Positions 1 through 5,800 of a DNA stretch of 6,480 bases are shown one piece after another. The position numbers and the translations under genes were made by a program. Position 1 is the first letter of the stretch. Each line of letters begins with the position of its first letter. The notes beneath the pieces are model-generated. The model searched no databases, was not told the DNA's origin, and saw only the letters and a program-made list of their open reading frames with translations. This DNA comes from Thermoflexales bacterium (GTDB lineage: Bacteria > Chloroflexota > Anaerolineae > J036 > Brachytrichaceae). The stretch covers positions 1 to 6,480 of the forward strand of contig JAGOCU010000132.1 of the NCBI GenBank assembly GCA_017998555.1, read 5' to 3'.

Positions 1-402
1 GCGAGCGCGGCGACACCGGGCCAGGAGGGCGAGCATCCGTGGGCGTCGTTCGAGGACTTCCAGAAGCGGGTGTGCCAGGCGGCGTGGTACAAACCGTCCG
101 GCCAGATCGTGGCGATCGACACCGCCACCGGCGTTTGGGCGGCGATGAGCGCCATCACCCGCTTCGAGGGGAGCGACTATGCCTACAACCTGTTCACCGG
201 GGTGGATGCGCGCTATCGCGAGCGCAAGCTCGGCCAGGCGGTCAAGATCCACGCGTTGCGCTACGCGCGAAATGTGCTGAAGGTCGGATTTGTGCGCACC
301 CACCACAACACCCGCAACCTGCCGATGATCGCCATCGACCGCAAGCTGGGATACACGATGCTGCCGGGAACCTTCCTGATGGAAAGGGCGCTCGATCTGT
401 GA
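1..402 (+). CDS. GNAT-like N-acetyltransferase, C-terminal part (gene begins upstream of the window)
   Basis: The frame is open from the first base and ends at TGA 400-402, giving 133 visible residues. The true start is upstream. A GTG at 70 could serve as a start but would cut into the fold, so I treat the gene as 5'-partial. The C-terminal half reads like a GNAT fold. A strand ends in FTGVD, followed by YRERKLGQAVK where GNATs carry the acyl-CoA pyrophosphate-binding loop. A helix IHALRYARN follows, then strand VGFVRTHHNTRN with the N..N..M pattern (RNLPMIAIDRKLGY) common near the end of this fold, and a closing strand LMERALDL. The usual R-x-x-G-x-G/A loop is changed: the first conserved Gly position holds Lys. 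The family transfers an acetyl group from acetyl-CoA to an amine, but the substrate cannot be read here. A strong inverted repeat and a gap of about 130 bases separate it from the downstream genes, so it is probably not in their operon. Confidence 0.75.
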   Translation, partial: ASAATPGQEGEHPWASFEDFQKRVCQAAWYKPSGQIVAIDTATGVWAAMSAITRFEGSDYAYNLFTGVDARYRERKLGQAVKIHALRYARNVLKVGFVRTHHNTRNLPMIAIDRKLGYTMLPGTFLMERALDL

Positions 403-408
403 GTTCTT

Positions 409-466
409 TGTCGAGGGCGCTCCCCCCGCCCCGGCGTACGCCGGGGCGGGGGGAGCGCCCTCGACA
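409..466. repeat. Perfect 58-nt palindrome (29-bp inverted repeat, no loop)
   Basis: Bases 409-437 are exactly complementary to 438-466, centred on GTAC at 436-439. The arms run from TGTCGAGGGCGC through a C-rich block to CCGGCG. It starts 7 bases after the acetyltransferase stop, where a transcription terminator is expected. As RNA it would fold into an extremely stable hairpin. There is no proper T-run on either side: only TATTTG follows on the + strand, and the minus-strand continuation is AAGAAC. It is therefore not a textbook intrinsic terminator. It could be a terminator that works without a U-tract, a dispersed palindromic repeat of the REP kind, or a replication or cruciform hot spot. 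Confidence 0.9.
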
Positions 467-470
467 GTAT

Positions 471-501
471 TTGCATCCACTCAAAAACACAGGAATAGAA
501 T
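471..501 (+). promoter_or_regulatory. Weak candidate sigma-70-type promoter for the DUF485-symporter genes
   Basis: TTGCAT at 471-476 and TAGAAT at 496-501 resemble -35 and -10 boxes but are 19 bases apart, longer than the preferred 17. They lie in the only AT-richer part of the gap, just after the palindrome and about 32 bases before the DUF485 start. This is the natural place for the operon promoter, but the match is marginal. I see no -24/-12 element (GG-N10-GC) at this TTGC. Confidence 0.25.
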
Positions 502-533
502 AGGTCAACCGGCTTACGCAAAGGAGCTTCCTC

Positions 534-851
534 ATGCTGCATGAACCCGCGACCCCCGCGGCGAAGGATCCTGCGGGACCCTACAAGATGCGCCTCGGTA
601 TCTTGATGTTTGTTCTTTATTCTCTCTTCTATGCCGCGTTTGTGGCAATCAATTTGCTCAGCCCGCCGACGATGGCGACCATCGTCTTCGCCGGGCTGAA
701 CCTGGCGACGGTATATGGCTTCACCCTGATCATCGTCGCCCTGCTCGAAGCCCTGCTCTACAACGCGATGTGCCTCAAGAAGGAGGCGGAGTATGCCCGG
801 GCCGACAAAGCCGCGGGCGATGGCGCCGGCTCCGCGGCGACAAAGGCGTAA
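534..851 (+). CDS. DUF485 family small membrane protein, partner of the downstream symporter
   Basis: It encodes 105 residues from ATG 534 to TAA 849-851. A good Shine-Dalgarno, AAGGAG at 521-526, sits 7 bases before the ATG and supports this start. Two hydrophobic helices are clear: residues 21-42, which run into NLLSPPT, and residues 50-76, which include G.NLATVYGF. The second helix matches the conserved G..LA..YG pattern I know from DUF485 proteins. The first 18 residues are polar, and the tail after residue 81 is charged (KKEAEYARADK) and ends Ala/Gly-rich. DUF485 genes usually sit directly upstream of actP-type acetate/solute symporters, as here, and are thought to encode an accessory or small subunit. 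The biochemical role is not established. The stop is 4 bases from the next start, so the two genes are almost certainly co-transcribed and probably translationally coupled. Confidence 0.9.
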   Translation: MLHEPATPAAKDPAGPYKMRLGILMFVLYSLFYAAFVAINLLSPPTMATIVFAGLNLATVYGFTLIIVALLEALLYNAMCLKKEAEYARADKAAGDGAGSAATKA

Positions 852-855
852 CCTC

Positions 856-2754
856 ATGGCAATCATTGTCTTTCTTCTCTTTGTCGTCTTTGTCGTCGGG
901 CTGTCGCTCTACCTGGGCAACAAGGCTAAAACCGCCAGCGGCTACTACGCCGCCGGCGGCAAGATCCACTGGGGCGTGAACGGGATCGCCTTCGCCGGCG
1001 ACTACCTCTCGGCCGCCTCCTTCCTCGGCATCTGCGGGCTGATCGCCACGGCCGGCTACGACGGCTTTTTGTACTCCATCGGCTATCTCGCAGGTTGGAT
1101 TGTGGCGTTGTTTGTGGTGGCCGAGCCGCTCAAGCGCCTGGGCAAGTACACCTTCACCGACGCGGTGGACGCCAACTACAACTCGCGCGGGATCAAGCTC
1201 TTCGCCGCGATCAGCACCCTGGTCGTCTCGATCTGCTATCTCATCCCGCAGATGGTCGGCGCGGGGGTGCTGGTTGAGCCGCTGCTCGGCATCCCCCACG
1301 CCTGGGGCGTGCTGATGGTCGGCGCGATCGTCATCACCATCGTCGCCACCGCGGGCATGGCCTCGACCACCTACGTCCAGTTCCTCAAGGGCGGCCTGCT
1401 CATCATCGTTTCGGCCATTCTGGTGGGCGCGGTCGTGCTGCGCGGCTTTACCACCCAGCCCGATCAGGGCGGCGCGGTCCCGTTCTACAAGTACTCCGAG
1501 CTCGCCGCAGCCAGGTCAGGCGATCGCATCAGCGTCTCTGATCCGGCCTGGAAGCTCGTGGAACAGAAGACGGTCAAGGGCGCCCCGATCATGGTCAAGC
1601 TCGCCCGGGATGGCAAGGAGAGTTGGTGGTCGGTGGCCGACAGCGCCGGGGTCATCACCCTCAAGGAAAACCAATCCGTCGTCACGAAGAAGGACGGTCC
1701 GTGGATCAACGGCGCGCCGGCTTCGCCGACCAACCAACTGCGCCAGGTCGGCAACCTCGAGAAGATCAAGGGCCAGAGCGATGTCTCGACCGGCAGCCTG
1801 CCGTCGCCGCTCGAATTCCTGTCGGTCATCACCGACAAGGACACCGCCGTGCGGACCTGGAAGACCGCAAACTTCACCGACGGCAACGGCGACAAGGTGA
1901 CCGCCTACTATCCCGAAGTGGTCTCGGGCGATCGGATCATGCGCCCCGGGCTCAAGTTCAAGGTCGAGGGCACGCCGCTGGAGCGCCTGGACTTCCTGTC
2001 GCTGATGCTGGCCCTGTTCCTGGGCACGGCCGCGCTGCCGCACATCCTCATCCGCTACTACACGGTGCCGAACTCGGCCAGCGCGCGCAAGTCGACGATC
2101 GTCGCCATCGCCGCGATCGGCGCCTTCTACATCCTCACCCTCTACATGGGTCTGGGCGCGATGACCAGCGGGGTGATCAACCCGGCCGACAGCAACATGT
2201 CGGCCCCGCTCCTGGCCCGCTCCTTCGGCGAGCTGCTCTTCGCGGTGATCTCGGCCATCGCCTTCGCGACCATTCTGGGCACGGTCAGCGGTCTGATCGT
2301 GGCCGCCTCGGGCGCCATCGCCCACGACCTGTTCGACCGCTTCTTCAAGATCAAGATGGATGACCGCCAGAAGGTCAACGCCGGCAAGATCTCGGCGTTT
2401 GTCATCGGCGGGATCGCCATCGTGCTTGGGATCCTGTTCAAGGGCATCAATGTGACCTTTCTGGTCGGGCTGGCCTTTGCGGTGGCCGCCTCGGCCAACC
2501 TGCCGGCCATCCTGATGCTGCTGTTCTGGAAGCGGACCACGGCCAAGGGCATCGCCGCCTCCATCATTGTCGGCATCGTCTCCTCGCTCGGGTTGATCGC
2601 GTTCTCGCCCGAGCTGTACACGCTGTATGGGATGAACCCGCTCGACGCGCCCATCCCGCTCAACAATCCCGGCATCATCTCGATCCCGCTCAGCTTCATC
2701 ACGCTGATCGTGGTCTCGCTGCTGACGCCAAAGCGCGCGCTCGCCACCGCGTAG
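856..2754 (+). CDS. ActP-like sodium:solute (acetate/carboxylate) symporter with a large extra-membrane insertion
   Basis: It encodes 632 residues ending at TAG 2752-2754. I chose ATG 856 because AAAGG at 842-846 is a fitting ribosome site and the protein then opens with a transmembrane helix (AIIVFLLFVVFVVGLSLYLG). The same frame is open upstream, but a longer start would add a polar segment overlapping DUF485. SSS-family hallmarks are AGDYLSAASFLGI (residues 47-59), TAGYDGF, the LGKYTFTDAV loop, IPQMVGAG, GTAALPHILIRYYTV, and SAIAFATILGTVSGL (about 466-480), which lies in the region that supplies Na+ ligands in relatives. These align closely with E. coli ActP (549 residues), an acetate permease. 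I count about 13 helices. Residues 197-375, between helices 6 and 7, are soluble and much longer than the 30-40 residues there in ActP. Topology by analogy with PutP (N-terminus out) puts the insertion in the periplasm. This recalls the longer symporter subfamily paired with a small subunit. The substrate is inferred, not shown. Confidence 0.92.
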   Translation: MAIIVFLLFVVFVVGLSLYLGNKAKTASGYYAAGGKIHWGVNGIAFAGDYLSAASFLGICGLIATAGYDGFLYSIGYLAGWIVALFVVAEPLKRLGKYTFTDAVDANYNSRGIKLFAAISTLVVSICYLIPQMVGAGVLVEPLLGIPHAWGVLMVGAIVITIVATAGMASTTYVQFLKGGLLIIVSAILVGAVVLRGFTTQPDQGGAVPFYKYSELAAARSGDRISVSDPAWKLVEQKTVKGAPIMVKLARDGKESWWSVADSAGVITLKENQSVVTKKDGPWINGAPASPTNQLRQVGNLEKIKGQSDVSTGSLPSPLEFLSVITDKDTAVRTWKTANFTDGNGDKVTAYYPEVVSGDRIMRPGLKFKVEGTPLERLDFLSLMLALFLGTAALPHILIRYYTVPNSASARKSTIVAIAAIGAFYILTLYMGLGAMTSGVINPADSNMSAPLLARSFGELLFAVISAIAFATILGTVSGLIVAASGAIAHDLFDRFFKIKMDDRQKVNAGKISAFVIGGIAIVLGILFKGINVTFLVGLAFAVAASANLPAILMLLFWKRTTAKGIAASIIVGIVSSLGLIAFSPELYTLYGMNPLDAPIPLNNPGIISIPLSFITLIVVSLLTPKRALATA

Positions 2755-2800
2755 TCCGGACGCCTGGGGCCGGGTCCGGAGTTGTGGCCGCCCGGCCCCA
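2755..2800 (+). promoter_or_regulatory. Structured intercistronic leader: two overlapping stems ending at the next start codon
   Basis: Between the symporter stop and ATG 2801 there are two pairings. Stem A is 7 bp, 2755-2761 (TCCGGAC) with 2774-2780 (GTCCGGA). Stem B is 10 bp, 2765-2774 (TGGGGCCGGG) with 2791-2800 (CCCGGCCCCA). The 5' arm of B lies in the loop of A and its 3' arm lies outside, so the two are either alternatives or an H-type pseudoknot. Stem B ends at the base just before ATG 2801. No T-run follows, so a standard intrinsic terminator is unlikely. It could act as a partial terminator, a stability element for the upstream mRNA, or a translational brake on the next gene. Confidence 0.5.
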
Positions 2801-5800
2801 ATGAGAAAGATGGGCGAAGCCATCCTGGTCAATCTCCACACCCACACCATCTTCAGTGATGGCGAGCAGACCCCCGAGGCGCTGGCCGCGGGTCTGGATG
2901 CCGCGGGCGTGCGTTATGCGGCCCTGACCGACCACGACACGATCGAGGGGCTTGCCCGCTTTCAGGAGGCGCTCCGCAAACGCGGGATCGCCAGTCTGAC
3001 CGGGGTGGAGCTGACCACCCGGTTTGGCGGCCGCGAGGCGCACCTGCTGGGCTACGGATTCGACCCCGAGCACCCCGAGCTGGCCGCCACCCTGTTGTCA
3101 TTGCGTCAGGCGCGCAGCGTCGAGGTGCACAGCATCACGGAATCGCTGCGCCGGGCCGGCAGCAGCCGCCAGGCCGACGGCGCCCCGCCCGCGGCCAGCG
3201 CCGCCCCGGATGGGCAGCTCGAGATCGGCGAGGCCATCGCCCTCCTCCATCGCGCGGGCGGGCGCGCCTTCCTGGCTCATCCGCTTCATTTTGAGTCCGA
3301 CCTGGCCAGGCTCGACGGGCGGGTCGCCGACTTGAAGACGAAGGGCCTGGACGGGATTGAGGCGTTCTACGCCCAGTTCTCGGAGGCCGAACAAACCGGG
3401 CTGCGCCAGCTCGCCCGAAAACACGCGCTGCTGGTGTGCGCCGGGACCGACTTTCACGGCGGAAACGGCCAGGCAGGCCAACCGCTTGGCATCGCCATGC
3501 CGCGCGATGACTGGAACCGTTTTCGGGCCGCGATATTTGGCGGACCTTCGTTTGCGGCCAGCCCTACCACGGGCGCGCCAGCGACCGCCGACGCGCCAGG
3601 ACCGTCTCGACCAACGGGAAAACCCCAGCGCGTTCGGCGCCGCTCGTATGTCCTGCGGATTGCGCTGCCGACCCTGGTCGCGATGGGCCTGTTCCTGGCC
3701 GCCTTCTGGGGGCTGATCCTGCCCTCTTTTGAGCGCACCCTGCTCGAACGCAAGCGTGAGCTCATCCGCGAGCTGACCAACTCCGCCTGGAGCATCCTCG
3801 CTTCGTATGAGCGGGACGCGCAAAATGGCACACTCACCCGCGAACAGGCCCAGGCCGCCGCGACCGCGGTCGTCCAGGCCCTGCGGTATGGCCCCGCGAG
3901 CAAGGACTACTTCTGGATTCAGGACGGCGGGCCGCGCATGCTGATGCACCCGTATCGCACGGACTTGAATGGCCAGGACCTGTCCACGTTCAAGGACCCG
4001 CGCGGGGTGGCGATCTTTGTCGAGTTTGCCGCCCTGGTCCGGCGGGATGGGCAGGGCTACATCGACTACGTCTGGCAGTGGAACGACGACCCCGGGCGCC
4101 TCGAAGCGAAGGAATCGTATGTCAAGGGCTTCGCGCCATGGGGATGGATCATCGGGACCGGTCTCTACACCGACGACGTGCGCCAGGAGATCACCCGCAT
4201 CGAGCAGAGCCTGATCAACGCATCCCTGGCGAGCTTTGGCGCGATCGTTCTGCTGCTCCTGTTTGTGCTGCAGCAGAGCCTGCGGGTGGAGAAGGAGCGT
4301 CAGGAGGTCGTCGACAGTCTGGGCGAGTCGACGGCGCGGTATCAGGCCCTGGTCGAAGCGACCACCGAGGGCACCCTGCTGGCGTTGAACGACCGCTGCC
4401 GGTATGCCAATCCCACCTTTCTGAGCATGCTGGGTTACACCACCCGCCAGCTCGAGTTCCTGGAGCTGGTCGATGTGCTGCCGCGCGAGGCTGGCAACGC
4501 CGGGCTGTGGGCGGCGCTGGACAGAACAACGAATGACACTTCGGCGTTGGGTGTTCCAACCGAGGGCTGTCTGACCCGGCGGGACGGCAGTCTGGTCGAG
4601 TCCATTCTGACCCTCAACCCGATCGCCTTTGACGGACAGCCCGGCTACATCCTGCTGGCCAGGGACATCGCCCGGCGGCCGGCCGAAGCCGGCGACGAGG
4701 CGTTGGCTCCCGCGGCCGAGGCGGCGCCGGTTGGCATCTTCCGGGCCCGGGCCGCACGGCGGGGGGTCTTCCTCAGCATCAACCCGGCTGGGCGGGCGCT
4801 GCTCCCCCCGCCGCGGGAAGCCGAAGGCTCACAGCCGGCCCTGGCCGACTGCTTTGCCGACCCGGGCGACTACGAGCGCGTGTTTCAGACGCTGCTCGCC
4901 GAGGGCGAGTTGCGCGATCACCTCCTGCGGATCGAGGCTCCCGACGGCGGCGCGCGCTTCCTCGCGCTCTCAGCCGCCCTGGTCCGCGATACCCTGCGCC
5001 ACCCGGCCTATATCGACGGGCTGCTGCAGGACGTGACGGCCGCCCGCCGCCAGGCGGCCGGGCGCGATGCGCTGATCGACAGGCTGCAGGCGTCGCTGCT
5101 CTTTTTGCACGAGCCCATCGCCGCGCTCGGGCGCGACGCGCTGGTTGTTGGATTGGATACCACCGTTGGACAACTCGCTCGGATGATGACCGGGCGCAAG
5201 GCGACGGCGGCGCTGGTCGCAGCCGAATCCGGGGCCATGCTCGGGATTGTCACCGACCACGATCTGCGGGCTCGCGTCCTGTCTGAGAGCAAGGCGCCGG
5301 CCACCCCGATTCACGCCGTGATGAGCGCGCCGCTCATCCGGATCCCCGAGAACGCCCTGATCTACGAGGCGCTGATGCGGATGGAGGAGCACGGCGTGCG
5401 CCACCTGGCGGTGGAGGATCGGGATGGCCGCATCGTCAGCGTCATCGACAGCAACGCCCTAATCCAGTTCCCGCGCTACGGTCCGATGGTGTTGTTGCGC
5501 GAGATCGGGCGGGCCACGACGCCCGACGCGGTGGCCGCCGCGTGCGCGCGGGCCGTCCCCCTGGCGGCGAGCCTGCTCGGTAGCAGCGCCCGCCCGCGGC
5601 ATGTCACGAGCATGCTGACCGCGGTCTGCGACGCGGCGACCGAGCGCCTGGTTCAGTTGGCGATCGACGATCTCGGGCCGCCGCCGGCCACCTTTGTCTT
5701 CATCGCCATGGGAAGCCAGGGCCGCCAGGAACAGACCCTGCTGACCGATCAGGACAACGGCATCATCTTCTCGCCGGCCGAGGGCGGCGATGCAGCGGAA

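Noticed and set aside
403..466. Calling the palindrome a standard rho-independent terminator
   Set aside because: There is no hairpin loop and no run of T residues after either arm, so I list it as a repeat with termination as one possibility.
462..474. Sigma-54 (-24/-12) promoter using TTGC at 471-474
   Set aside because: The GG required ten bases ahead of the GC is absent (TC at that place).
793..855. Upstream extension of the symporter to an earlier ATG
   Set aside because: The extra 21 residues are Arg/Pro/Ala-rich, overlap the end of DUF485 in another frame and precede what is clearly an N-terminal membrane helix. ATG 856 has its own ribosome site.
1516..2850. 444-codon open frame on the minus strand opposite the symporter
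   Set aside because: Its product is rich in Arg, Gly, Asp and His with no recognisable fold. It mirrors a strongly conserved membrane transporter on the + strand, the usual shadow effect in GC-rich DNA.
3497..3700. Internal start that would make the Cache-DUF294 part a separate protein
   Set aside because: ATG 3497 lies inside the PHP domain and ATG 3683 lies inside TM1. Neither has a Shine-Dalgarno, and there is no stop codon between the PHP and sensor parts.
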